A stretch of 64,000 nucleotides of DNA, from positions 186,001 to 250,000 of the forward strand of contig QNQO01000686.1 of the NCBI GenBank assembly GCA_003290165.1. The letters run 5' to 3'. The notes below the pieces were generated by a model. The model saw nothing but the letters and a program-made list of their open reading frames with translations. It was not told the origin of the DNA and did not search any database. This DNA is from Berberis thunbergii. Taxonomy: Eukaryota; Streptophyta; Magnoliopsida; Ranunculales; Berberidaceae. This document shows positions 13,109 through 25,149 of the stretch, one piece after another (the stretch's first letter is position 1; the number at the start of each line of letters is the position of its first letter). The translations under genes and the position numbers were made by a program.

Positions 13109-14399
13109 GAAAGTGATATAGGAGACATTTTTTTATTAGCAAAAGGGTTTTCTTGTTTGGTCTATAAATGGTGTCTTTGTATCGTTGCAGTTAAAACGGA
13201 TAACATACTCGTAATGATCCATGAGCGTTGTAGGATATAACAGACTATTTTTTATAAATATATTTTTATGCCCTTATTAAGTATTAATGTATTATAGAGA
13301 AAAAAAGTAAATACTATAATAAAATAATCAATAAATAGGGTAGCAAAATCAAAAAGGGGTTAATAATCAATTCTTTTCAGTAATTTGGTTGAATTGTTGA
13401 ATTGAATTGAAATTGAATATTATCTTTATAATTGAATACAATTTGGTTGCAGGGACATTAAATGAAATTTGAAAGAGTAAGAAGCACACATACATATTGT
13501 AATAGTGTGTGACAACCATCAATTGAAAGACGTACATTTTGGATGACATCAATTTGCAACAGACATATCGCAAACAAAAACACAAACAAGACTTTTAAAA
13601 ATTACCAATGTTACTGATAAATTCAGTCTAATAAAATAATGAAATTGCAATAAAATAAACAAAGATGCAGTAAACAAAAATAACTGAATAAATGACAAAC
13701 ACAATAAACTAATAATAAATAACTTTTATCCAATCAACCAACAAACAATAGACAACCTATTCCCGTATTTATAACTAACCTACCTTCTAATTCAAATCCT
13801 AAACTTAATAGAAACAAATATGATAGCCCTAATTGGAATTCCTATTACAAGAATAATAGAATGCCTAATATTATTAAAAACTCCTACTCATTAATAAATA
13901 TGTTAATTCTATCCGTTACTGACTACCAAGACTAGAAGACTTGACTATATTGAATTTGAAAACTGAGTAATTGATTGAATTGAATACAAATATGGTACGA
14001 ATTGAATATAAATATGGTAGAAGTTGAATAAAAGGGAAATCTTACAGAGAGAGCAGTAGGGGAGCAGAGTAGTAGAAGTCAGTTTTTTTTTTCTTCTTCT
14101 ATCCTCCTCTTCTTCATCTTATTCTTTTTCTTCAACAAACGACTACAAAGACAGATCAGAAACAAAATCGATTGAACTGTTGAGTTCGATCGATCGCATC
14201 AGGCCTTTTTATCTTCTTTTTTCTTCAACGAACGACCACAAAACAGATCGCGAACAATTGTTGAGTCGATCACAACACAACAATCAATCGGCTCTCCTTC
14301 CTTTTTATTCTTAATCTTTTTCTCTGGTTCTCTTTCTACCGATCGATCGAGCCTCTTTTCTTTTCTTATCTTTGTTAGGTTTTAGGTTTCTGGTTTGAT

Positions 14400-14605
14400 C
14401 GAACATGAAATGTGTATTTTTTCCCCTTATATATTAAAAATCGTTATGATAAAATGAAGTTTTTTAAAAAACCGTTTTATTCATAATGAACATTATATGG
14501 GCGTTTTAATGAGACTGTTAAACTTAATCGTGAAATTGTCAAACATAATGGCTCACCCCTTTACCTGTTATAACGCCGTTATAACTGCAGGTTAAAGGTG
14601 TCAGA
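14400..14605 (-). mobile_element. Diverged relative of the intron-1 hAT element
   Basis: Read on the minus strand, this stretch carries GTTATAAC words and GGGTGAGCCATTA in the same order as GGGTGAGCCGTTA at about 5240. It looks like one end of the same family; the far boundary and a target duplication could not be found. Confidence 0.4.
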
Positions 14606-14714
14606 GAATCCAGGAAGGTCATAAATGTAGATCTAGAGCCTGTTAAGCAGAGCTCTCAAAAGAGTTAGAGAGCGCCTCAATTTCTTGATGGAGAGCTTGT
14701 TAAGCAGCCTCTCG

Positions 14715-14900
14715 AAGAGTTTATTCTCGAGAGAATATTGTAATATTTGTTAGTTATAAAATAGTAAAGGTTGGTGCCACAAAAGAGTTTGTTTTTGAGA
14801 GGTTGGAAAACTTCTTGAGGAACCTCCAGAGTTTGTTCTTGAGACAAAATTTTAATATTTGTTAGTTACTAAGATAACAAAGGTTGGAGCCTCAAGAGTA
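14715..14900. repeat. Two-copy repeat, period about 117
   Basis: AATATTTGTTAGTTA and AAAGGTTGG(T/A)GCC recur in order at the two copies, each preceded by GAGTTT(A/G)TTCT. Confidence 0.6.
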
Positions 14901-16715
14901 ATCCTTGTTCAAATAATATAGCGGAAGATTTGAAAAAAAAGTTGTGAGTGGGTTCTTATTCTTTTAGTATTTTCTGCACAACTCCAAGTCGTTTAGTGTA
15001 TTAGCTAGTTGTAATTTACTTGCAATATTATAGTCACAACATTTACAAAAATTAAGAATGTCCAAAGGGTACGTGAGTTACTCTAAGCATGAAGTACTCA
15101 TTGTAGTGTGTGCAAAAGAGTTGGGCACAAGATTGTTTTGGAAAATGATGTAAAAATGGAGTACTTATCGTGATATTGTCAATTATTCCAAAATAAAGTC
15201 ATATTCTGGTCGTCAATGTGCTTGTGCGGTCTTGCATGCCTAGGAACCTGTTTGGTAAAGAGATTTTTAAAAGGTTCAAGTGATGGCTGGAAGACTATCA
15301 GTTGGTGGGTCATGACATGGATGAAAATGTTTGAGTGCAGAGGGCTGACTTGGAAGGACAAAGGTGTATGGTGGATTATTTCCCTGACTTTATGAATGGC
15401 GTGGCTAGTTTGTGTGAGGGGTCAATGTGAAAGATTTATGTTTTATTCCTTCAAGGTTGGCATTGCATTTCAGCTTATCACTGTTAGTACAGGAAGCCAT
15501 AGAAGTAGCGGGAGATTCAAGGGCTATCCACTCTTAGTCTCAACATGGATTTTGTGTTTTTTTTGGGGGGGGGGGTCATTTACAAGGCTTTCTCTTCTAT
15601 ATGATTGGGAGAGCATAGTTATTCTTTATTCTATTATACGACATCAAATACTACATTAAGTGTCCCCTTGATCATCATTAATTTTTAGCTCTCTGCTGTG
15701 CTTTTAACATACAACTTTCGCCTGTTTCTTTTGTTTGCATATGAAACTATTATTCCGTTTCATATACCACACTTATTTAATGTTAAAATGGCCGTCTGTT
15801 CATATTTTATTTTGTTGTTTTTATTTGTAGGCATTAAAATAAAGTAATGCACCTTGTGCACATCTATGTCTTATATTTTATTTTATACTACAAAGGAAAT
15901 TTATCTGTTTATTAATTTTTTAATATTTGAATATATTGCTTCCGACTGCTTCTCACCGAGACACCTGAAGGGCCAGCCATATGTACCTTGGGAGTCCCAT
16001 CCCATTCAAATAAAAATATAATGACCACAAATTATGTTATGATACTGTTTTAAGTAGTGTTATGCTACTGTAATGTTTGTGCTATGTACTCTGGTAAATT
16101 ATGCTACGTTTAGTAAATTCTGTAGGAGGTTCATGGAAACAGTCATGGTATTGTATAGTTGGTCCGATTTGTGGTTGCAAAGTTAGTTTAGTCATGTATT
16201 TTTTGATGGGTGCTTAATGTCTGAGTACTTCTTACCATAATTCCTCCAGATTCCACCCCTTTTGAAAACAGAAAATTATTGAACTGATATTGAAGTTACT
16301 CAATTTAGGCTTGTAGTTGGATCAGGTTATACACAATTAATCTTAACGTATCCTTTGAAGAGATTATCGATTCGGAGCATTGAATATTGGTTACATTCAT
16401 GAGCGTGGATAAATGTGGGAGGAGCTAGAACATGCACACCTATTAATACATCTAGGCCTGAGGAAGACAAAACTACCGGGAATAATTAGAGTGATACAAA
16501 CAGGAAATTGTGGCCCTAAAAACAACACTGAGGTATGAAAAGCCAGCTGAGAAAACTTGATAGCTATTCAATCCTTCAGGATAGTCTAGGAGATTTTAGA
16601 CTTCCAATAAAAACTCGTAGTCTTGTAGAAATTGATGGTTTCCCAAAATCATTGAAAATATGAAGGCTTGATGCAGAGGCTTTAGCCGCTTGATACAGGC
16701 TCTGGAATCCTTATG

Positions 16716-16723
16716 TATATAAA
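16716..16723 (+). promoter_or_regulatory. TATA box of subtilase copy 1
   Basis: TATATAAA lies 56 bases before the subtilase start codon at 16779; the other array copies have a TATA element at a similar place. Confidence 0.6.
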
Positions 16724-17392
16724 GGTCGCAAGTTACGTAGATATCAAACTAAAATCTTAATTGGTTCGAGAAGGAATTATGGTTGCTAGGATAGCTCCTT
16801 CCACTTACTTTCTCTTCCATGCTTGGCTTCTCGTCAATCTCTGCCTTATATCCATGAAGGCTGAGAGGTCTACGTATGTTGTCCACATGGACAAGTCTGT
16901 CATGCCAAATGCCAAAGGTGTTTGCTAGCTGTCACTATTGGTACTCGGACATTCTTGATTTACTCAAGAAAACTGCTTCTACTAGATTGAGTGCAGTTAG
17001 TTCAGCTCCAAGGCTTCTCTACTCTTATAACCACGCTATCCATGGATTTAGTGCACTTCTGTCTCCAGATGAACTGCAAATCATACAAAAATCATCTGGT
17101 TTCCTCTCTGCGTATCCTGATAAGATTGTCACCATTGACACAACCCACACGATTGAGTTTCTCTCTCTCAACCCTGTCACAGGACTTTGGCCTGCTTCAG
17201 ACTATGGTAAAGATGTCATAGTTGGTGTGATTGATACTGGAGTCTGGCCTGAGAGTGAGAGCTTTAAAGATGATGGCATGACTATGGTTCCAGGAAGGGG
17301 GAAAGGAGCCTGTGAGCCAGGTGTTGAGTTCAATTCTTCTACGTGCAATAGGAAGCTCATTGGAGCTTGATAACGTCAGCATCAGTATGAAC

Positions 17393-18980
17393 CAAGGATG
17401 CACCGACTCGTCAGGTAACCCCCGTATCACGTGTTAAATACGTGTCGGACACGGACACGTGTTCGACACGTATTTGACACGTGGTCAATGGTCAAAATCC
17501 GTTGACAGACATCGACTCGGTCCAGACTCGGTCCGGACATGGTCCAAACTCGGTCCAGAGAGGGAGAGACGGACAAATCGATATCGATCGACATTGAACA
17601 ATCGGACAGATCGAACTTGATCGATAGATCGACAGATTGAATAGATCGAACAGATCGACAGAGAGAGAGGTAGAGATCGATCTGTCGATCGACAGAGAGG
17701 GAGAAAGAGAGAGGGATAGATCGATTTGAGAAAGGCAGAGATCGATTTTGATATCTTCAAGATCCAAGTGAGGGAGATATGAGAGAGGAGGAAGAAGGAT
17801 CAGTCTGTTTTCCTGATCGATATGAGAGAGGAGGAAGAAGGATCTGTTTTGATCTGTCGAACTCGATCGACAGAGAGGACGAAGTGATCGGTCTGTTTTC
17901 CTGATCGATTTTTGCTGGTCTTCACTCTGGCTTCCTTCTTTGGAGGCTGTGTGAGGCTTTCTGTGTGTGAGAGAGAGAGAGAGGAGAGAGAGAGAGATGT
18001 CATGTGAGTGATGAAAACAAACTAAATGATGAAAAGCATGGGTTGTTGGAGGATATTAAACGGCCCCAAAGATTTGCTAAACGCACTCCAGTGATGAAAA
18101 GCCTCTATGGAGAATACTAAACGGCCACCAATGTAAAAATAAAGAAGCTGACTTTAATAGTGAAGATTCACTTTGTTTGATATATGTATACCTGCAAGCA
18201 AGGATGCACGGATACGGACACGCGTGTCGTGTCGGACACTGACACGACACGCAGACTCGGCAATTCCCCAAAAACTATGACTCGGGGATACGTCGATACG
18301 TCATAATATTTTTTTAATAAGTCATAAATATAAATAATAATCTAATAAAGTGCCTTCCTAGAGTGCCATGAAAAAGATGGCACTGTTACAAGAAGAAATA
18401 TAGTAGAGAAGTAGAGGAGAGAATAAGCAAATGAGATACAAATAAGAAACAAAGATTAAGAAGAAGCATAGAGGTATGCTTTAGTGGGTTTTTGCTTTAT
18501 TTGTCTTAATTCACAATTGAATTAGTCATTCACTTCAACAACCATTATATTACGTGGTTATTTGCAAACATCTAAAAGTAAAAAATAAAACAAAGTTGGT
18601 TTTCGAGTCTTGACTGTGTCCTGACCAAGTTTCGAGTGTATCAGAGACATGACCTACACGTTGACTAATTGACCATATGTCTAACACCTGCCGACACGTT
18701 GACGAAGTGTCCGACGCGTGTCGGGGGCGTGTCGAGCGAGTGTCGTGTGTCGGATACGTGTCGGACACGGATACGGCAAGTTTTCGAAGAGTCTGTGCTT
18801 CCTTGCCTGCAAGTTGATTGTGCAATAATATTATTTATGATTTTATGTTCTTATGAGTTATAAAAAAATATATTAAAAAATTAAGTTTGACCGTGTTGCT
18901 GAGTCCAATTTTTTTTGAAAATTGCTGAGTCGCCGTGTCGTATCCGTGTTCGAGTCCGTGTCCGTGTCCGTGCATCCTTG
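17393..18980 (+). mobile_element. hAT-like element, CAAGGATGCAC family, inserted in subtilase copy 1
   Basis: Terminal inverted repeats CAAGGATGCAC / GTGCATCCTTG and an exact 8-base target duplication GTATGAAC (17385-17392, 18981-18988). Subtilase sequence resumes immediately after it. Subterminal regions are packed with GGACACG/GATACG words. The interior has GATCGA- and GA-rich stretches and two ~78-base repeats of GATGAAAAGC...AAACGGCC. No transposase is encoded. A second copy of the same family is nested inside. Confidence 0.9.
18199..18805 (+). mobile_element. hAT-like element, CAAGGATGCAC family, nested in the previous one
   Basis: Ends CAAGGATGCAC and (reverse) CAAGGAAGCAC, with exact target duplication CCTGCAAG (18191-18198, 18806-18813). 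607 bases, no coding capacity, with the same GACACG-rich subterminal repeats as its host element. Confidence 0.9.
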
Positions 18981-20616
18981 GTATGAACTCTACCAGAGAC
19001 ACAGCTGGTCATGGTACACACACTTCATCCACTGTAGCTGGGAACTATGTTGACGGTGTATCGTTCTTTGGATATGCAATGGGAATAGCAAGAGGTGTTG
19101 CACCACATGCTAGAATCGCTATGTACAAGGTCCTTTGGGAGGAAGGAGTAGGACGATATTCTTCAGATGTTCTTGCTGGTATGGATCAAGCAATTGATGA
19201 TGGTGTTGATGTGATATCTATTTCAATGGGGTTTGATGGGGTCCCTCTGTGCGAGGATCCAATAGCCATAGCATCCTTTGCAGCCATGGAAAGGGGAGTC
19301 TTAGTTTATTCTTCTGCAGGGAATGAAGGGCCGTCTCTAAGGACCCTTCACAATGGAATTCCTTGGGTATTGACTGTTGGAGCCAGCAGCATAGATCGTC
19401 AATTTGCTGGGACTGTCACCCTAGGCAATGATTTATCCATTGTTGGCTTTTCGTCTTTTCCTGCAAATGTATTGCTAGTGGATGTGCCTCTGGTCTATAA
19501 CGAGACACTCATGGCATGTAACTTGTCCACGTTATCGGCGCCCAAGGGTACAATTATAATATGCAAGGGTAATGACTTTATGTATGACCAAATGGATTGG
19601 ATTAGCAAGTCAGCAGTTGCGGGAGCAATATTTGTATCTAATGACTCCATTTCCTTTGAAGTAGTTGATTTTACTTGTCCAGGAGTTTAGTTAAGCCAAG
19701 TGATGCTTCAACAGTGATCAATTATGCAAAGTCTAGTCCTAGTCCAAAGGCAAGCATTGGATTCCAGAAGACTTTTGTAGGAACAAAGAGTGCACCTGCT
19801 GTTACCTCGTACACTTCAAGAGGTCCTTCTCTGAGTTATCTTGGGATCTTGAAACCCGATCTAATGGCTCCTGGTTCAAGAGTGTTGGCAGCATGGCCAC
19901 CAAATGTAGTTGCGGCTGAGATGGGCAGTATTTACTTGTCGAGTGACTACACCAGCCTGTCTGGGACATCTATGGCATGTCCTCATGCTTCAGGCATTGC
20001 TGCTCTCCTAAGAGGTGCACACCCAGAGTGGAGCCCTGCTGCCATGCGATCTGCAATGATGACTACGGCTAACCCATATGATAACACGCTCAATCCTGTA
20101 CTAGATAATTGAGACAGTTCTGAACCTGCTACTCCACTTGCAATGGAAGCACGTCAAGATGATCCTAACAAGGCGCTTGACCCTGGACTAATTTATGATG
20201 TGAACACCCAAGACTATGTGAATCTACTCTGTTCCATGAATTATACCAAGGGGCAAATTCTAACTATTACCAGGTCATCCAGTTACAATTGCTCAAACCC
20301 ATCATTTGATATCAATTACCCATCATTTATTGTCTTATTCTGTAACACATCATCAATTAGTCAAAAATTTCGAAGGACGGTCACAAATGTAGGAGATGGT
20401 GCAGCAACTTACAAGGCTAAGTTGATATTGTCAGAGGGATTTACAGCGAATGTAACTCCAGATACACTGGTGTTTCAACAGAAATCTGAGAAGCTAAGCT
20501 TTATGGTATATATCGAGGACAAAGCACAGAGGAAAGGAAAAAATCTCTCATGGTTATCTTCTTTGGGTTGAAGATGATGGGAAACACGCTGTCAGGAGCC
20601 CTATTGTAGTAATGTA

Positions 20617-22567
20617 GGACAATAGTTTGAAAGGTGTGATTGGTAGACACCCTAATTAGACATTTTATGTTGATGGAGTATGAGAAACAAAAGTTGTACG
20701 TTGAGGGTTTTGCAAGAATAATATATATGGGAGTGGATTGACATGCTTCCCATTCCCATCTCCCTCCTTAACCCCTGAATAGTTTGTCCCAGTCAGTTTG
20801 ATTGAGGCGAATGATACTTTGAAAATATGTGCGACAAAGTGTTAGTAACAATCGAAGTAGATGTTTGGGTGGGATACACATGTGCTTGTCTTCACTAGTT
20901 TGGAGACTTGTCATAACTGCTAGCTTCAGGGTTTGTTTGATTGAGTTAGACATCAACCTCTATTAAAAAGGTACCTCAAAATTCTTAACAAGAGATTCTA
21001 ATTAGAAGATTAAAGTGGTTGTTTTAGTTAGAGACCTAGGCTCTAACTAGAGGGCAAAAATTCAAGTAAGTAACTATTTTGTCTACCATAGACAACAACT
21101 AACAATAGTGGTCTCTTAATACTTGGTAACTAAATGTCTAACCAAAACTAGAGGTAAGAGAATGAGACCACTATCTGATGTAGATGGTCAAAGCAAAATA
21201 TGCAGAGGGGACCACTTTTGATTAGACGTTTTCCTTTGAATCAGAGCAAGGATTGTGATTTTTTTTTCGAGTTAATTTTGGTCAACTGATTTTAATAAAT
21301 ATTTCAATGTGAAGAAAAATATAAAAATTTCGCGGATATATGAAATATATATAATGAATTTTCGAGGGTATATGAAGTATGTTAAAATAAAAGATGCAAA
21401 TAAAAAAATCTATTAAAACACATTTCATGAAATGCTAAATACCAAGAAATGAAACAAATATGAAATCAATATATAATTAGAAAAGCAAGGGGTGGTTTCA
21501 AAAATTAATATATATGTAGAAGAATGATAATTAGAAAATCAGGGGTGGTTTCAAAATCAATAAATAATTAGAAGAAATGAGAAATAAAAAAAGCTGAAAA
21601 TTTACGAAATAGAACCGCAAATTTTTTCGAAAAAATCCTTGAAAAATGTAATTTTTGGTTGTTGGTTTTTGTAATTTTCCGAAATACTAAATTTACAAAA
21701 AACCTCCTAAACTTACGAAAAAACCTTCGAAAAATGTAATTTTTTCTTTCGCCATTTTCTTTTCATAATTTAAAAAAAACAAAAATTTCAAAGAAATTTC
21801 ACGAGAACACAATCCTTGAATAACATACTAAACAATAAGCTAATTCAAACCCTTTGCGTAAATTTTTAATACCTTTAGTCCAAGGTTTAAAGTTTGTCAC
21901 CACTATAAGCTATTGAATTAAATGTGTGCTAAGGGTTCAAGTAAAAATTTTAAAAATAAAAAGCAAACAAAAACTCCAAAAGTGAGAGGAATCTGGGGCT
22001 ATTATGTGGTTGAATAACTACTACTTTCCCAAGCTAGGCGTTGTCTAAAAACAGGCCCAAAGCTGGGCACCTTTTCAAACAGTGCGCAACTTAAGACAGT
22101 TTTTCAAATAATATTTAAATTGTGATACTAGGTTCTGTGTAAAGAATACATTTGATCTCAGTTGAGCACTTGTGGGGTTCTAAGACCCTAATGAATTTAG
22201 GTTGGGGGTTATATTCATACCCATGGGTTTGGATTACTTTATAATATTTTAATAGGTTTAGCTTGGGGTTAAATTTAGCCATCCACAATAACCTATTACC
22301 TAAAAAAGGAATAGGCCGAAAAAGTAGAAGAGAGAAAAAAGTGGTAAATCACAGGACAGAAGGGTAAATGTGTTGTTGTCATTCACTTCACAGGGACCCT
22401 ACTTTTAGTTCCAAGTTTTTTTTGTTTTTTTGTTTTTTTGTTTTTTTGGGGGGAGGGGGGGGGGGGTTTAAATGTCCCCTCGAATCCACATGGAGTCTCA
22501 AAAACCCATTTAATAGGTTATAATGGATGAAAACCCAGGCTCTTTAGATCAATGAAATTTAGGAAGG
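20617..22567. other. Intergenic stretch after subtilase copy 1
   Basis: AT-rich, with many TTTTTCGA/AAATTT words near 21.2-21.8 kb and a T/G homopolymer stretch at about 22418-22470. No gene recognised. Confidence 0.5.
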
Positions 22568-22575
22568 GTTATATT

Positions 22576-23758
22576 CAAGGATGCACAGACTCGGATTGGA
22601 CTCGGACACGGATACGACACGGCGACTCGACAATTTTCAAAAAAATAGGACTCGGCGACACGGTCAAACTTAAATTTTTAATATATATTTTTTGTAACTC
22701 ATAAGAAGAACATAAAATCATAAATAAATTAATAATACTATTAAACAATCCAAACATATCAATAATACATTTAAATTCATTCATTCAAATTTACAAATGC
22801 ATCATAAAGTTAAGTTCAACTGCTCAAGTCATACTCATAAAGAATAATCAATCTAATTTCATTAACTTGATAATGTAAATAAAATGTAAATTGATAATTT
22901 TAAAAACTCACCGCCGAGGCGGCTACATCTCTTCTTTTCATTAACTAGCGGATCCATTGTCACATTTTTTGCATCCAACAGTCCAGCCTCTAGCTCATTT
23001 TCTTATTTAGTTTTCAGCCAATAGGTGCAAGTTCAATATGGGGTATTTGAAGTATTTCATGCATGCTTTCATATATATGTAGAGAAAGAAAAGAAAAAAC
23101 ACAGGAAAAAAGAATCGAAGGAAAAAAAGAAAACGAAATAAAATCGCAGGAAAAAAACGAAATCGAATCGATCGGTGAAATCACAGAAATGAGGAAGGAA
23201 ACAATAACAGGATGAACTCTTAACAGAGAATAGCAGGAAAAAAACAAAAGAAATCGAATCGATTGATCGATCAATCACAGAAATCAATCTCAGGAAGATC
23301 GATCGATCGATGAAATCACTGGAAACAACAGAGAATACTCAGATTAGCAGGAAAAAAAAATGAAATCGATCGATCCTGTCGATCGATTGAAAGTACCTGG
23401 TGTCGATGAGGACGCCATGGATTATTTGTTCCGACTTATCTTCTCCTCCGTCTCTCGATGTTTCTATCGTCCTCCGTCGATCGATTTAGGGTTAGGGTTT
23501 GGTTTTTTTCGATTTTTCGTGGTCTGGGAAGAGGAAGAATCGGGCAATTTATTTGCATTTTTGAAGTCAACGAATTTTGACTATGTTGCCGAGTCTGGAC
23601 CGTGTCCAGGCCGTGCCTGGCCGTGTCCAATCAGTCAACAAATTTTGACCGTTGACCCCGAGTCCAATATGTGTCCAGCGCGTGTCGGACGCGAATCCGT
23701 GTTCGACACGTATTTGACTTGTGATACAGAGGTTTTTCGGAGAGTTGGTGCATCCTTG
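22576..23758 (+). mobile_element. hAT-like element, CAAGGATGCAC family, third copy
   Basis: Ends CAAGGATGCAC / GTGCATCCTTG with exact target duplication GTTATATT (22568-22575, 23759-23766). The first 50 bases match, in inverted sense, the right end of the 17393-18980 copy. The 1.2-kb interior contains GATCGATCGA-type words; no transposase is visible. Confidence 0.9.
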
Positions 23759-23766
23759 GTTATATT

Positions 23767-24868
23767 TAACTTGTAAAGGATGCTCTTAGTGACTTCCTCG
23801 CTCACTGCTAATGCCATTTCTCAAGTGTTAATGAGTTTCTTTTGCCTTGCCTGATATTAAAAAAATAAAAAAAATATAGACGAGGAGCTAGGCATGGAGT
23901 GTGAAGAAAAGGAAGACAATTTGAATAAGGGATGATTGGAGAGCTAGCTTGTCATTAAATGGTAGTGGTGGTGATAGCTTTATGGCTTTCATGCCATACT
24001 GTAAACGTGTTCAGCTTTCTGGCTAGTTTTTGTATTGAGGGAAATTGCACAATGACCATCCTTGGATTTTACAAAATGATAATATAAGTTTATGTTTATA
24101 TTAGGACACGATAATATAACTTTATGTTTATATTAGGACTGAAACAAATTTTCACTCCAACCCGTTATCCTCTTGGATTCTTTCAATTTTTTTAGTTCGT
24201 TGCCATTATCCTTTTTGCATTGTAGAAAATGTTATGTTATGGGCAGTGTAATTTCACACACAAGCACAAACAACCAAGACAAAATGCAAAACATAACAGA
24301 AAATAGAGGTAAAAATTGATCTTCAACATGTATTTAGAATATTAGCAAGGATAATCTATTTTCGAGGAATTTACAATGTGAGACACTGTTGGCAATCATA
24401 TGTTAGATGCATGCAGGAAATCAAATATTAGTTGCATGGAGACACATTCCTATACGTTTTTCTAATGTGTTATAGGTTTAAGAATTTTTGTACATATTTT
24501 TATCTGGCTTTGATAGTCATTACTTGTTAAAATGTCAGAGCTCGATTTTCTTTTTGACTTCATCTATTATCTGCATGTGTATCTTCAAATAATGAGATAT
24601 TACCTGCTTGCCAACAACATGGATGCATCATACCAAACTTTCATACATATTGACATGGTTAAGCACATTCATAAATGTTATGCGAGTGTTCATATCCTTT
24701 CTATTGATCTTGTCGCATGCATTTGTCAAATAATGAATACCATCTACTGGTATGTTGACTTGCATCTTCTTTCATAGTAAACATCAAATGTAGACATAAA
24801 CCAGAAGAAAGAGCCTTGTTGCATCTTACTAGAAATGAGTAATTTTGTTTATTCTAATTCAAAGCTTT
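23767..24868. other. Intergenic stretch upstream of subtilase copy 2
   Basis: AT-rich without genes. From about 24600 it begins to resemble the region before subtilase copy 4 (GCATGGATGCAT, AGTAAACATCAAA words), so the duplicated unit reached at least this far upstream. Confidence 0.5.
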
Positions 24869-24912
24869 GGAGGGTATTCCCAAGTCAAATAATTTTTACG
24901 AACATATATAAA
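24869..24912 (+). promoter_or_regulatory. Promoter remnant of subtilase copy 2
   Basis: The 20-mer GGAGGGTATTCCCAAGTCAA at 24869-24888 is identical to one before copy 4, followed by TATATAAA at 24905-24912, about 50 bases before the first ATG. Confidence 0.6.
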
Positions 24913-25149
24913 ATATGTATGAGATTCTTGTTAGTTCTCAACCAAAGACCAAGAAATGAGTGTTATGAACATGAGCTCTTTTTCATCTTTCTTGCATGGC
25001 ATCTCATTGCTCTTCTTGTCGAATGCACATTAGCTTCTAGATCCACATATATTGTCCATATAGACAAAATTTTAATGCCTAAGGTTGGCAACGGGGCAAA
25101 TTTTGCCATATCCATCCTTGCCTCACCAAGAAAAAAACATCCCCGCATC

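Larger units (their letters stand above)
13114..16715. other. Intergenic stretch between the gypsy element and subtilase copy 1
   Basis: AT-rich. It holds a diverged transposon relative at about 14.4-14.6 kb, a short tandem repeat at 14.7-14.9 kb and a G-run near 15570. No gene was recognised; open frames near 15.2-15.6 kb match nothing familiar. Confidence 0.5.
16779..20616 (+). pseudogene. Subtilase (SBT1.9-like serine protease) copy 1, broken
   Basis: Plant subtilases are secreted prepro-proteases and usually intronless, as here. In order: signal peptide, I9 propeptide (MDKSVMP, then LLYSYNHAIHGFSA), catalytic Asp in VGVIDTGVWPES, catalytic His in AGHGTHTSS, oxyanion Asn in SSAGNEGPS, PA region, catalytic Ser in SGTSMACPHASG, fibronectin-III C-terminus ending PIVVM at 20616. 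Lesions: a 7-base tandem duplication ATGCCAA (16902-16915) shifts the frame; a small deletion leaves TGATAA after KLIGA (17368); a 1588-bp hAT-like insertion at 17393; a one-base loss near 19687 after CPGV; a Gly-to-TGA change at 20110-20112; another one-base shift near 20540. All triad residues are still encoded but in different frames. It is the best preserved copy of the array. SBT1.9 assignment is by motif recognition. Confidence 0.9.

Noticed and set aside
15396..15659. 87-codon open frame with a Gly run
   Set aside because: The frame runs through a G homopolymer and has no family resemblance.
17485..17767. Ser/Asp/Arg-rich minus-strand frames inside the CAAGG element
   Set aside because: Produced by GATCGA/GAGAGA simple repeats, open in several frames at once.
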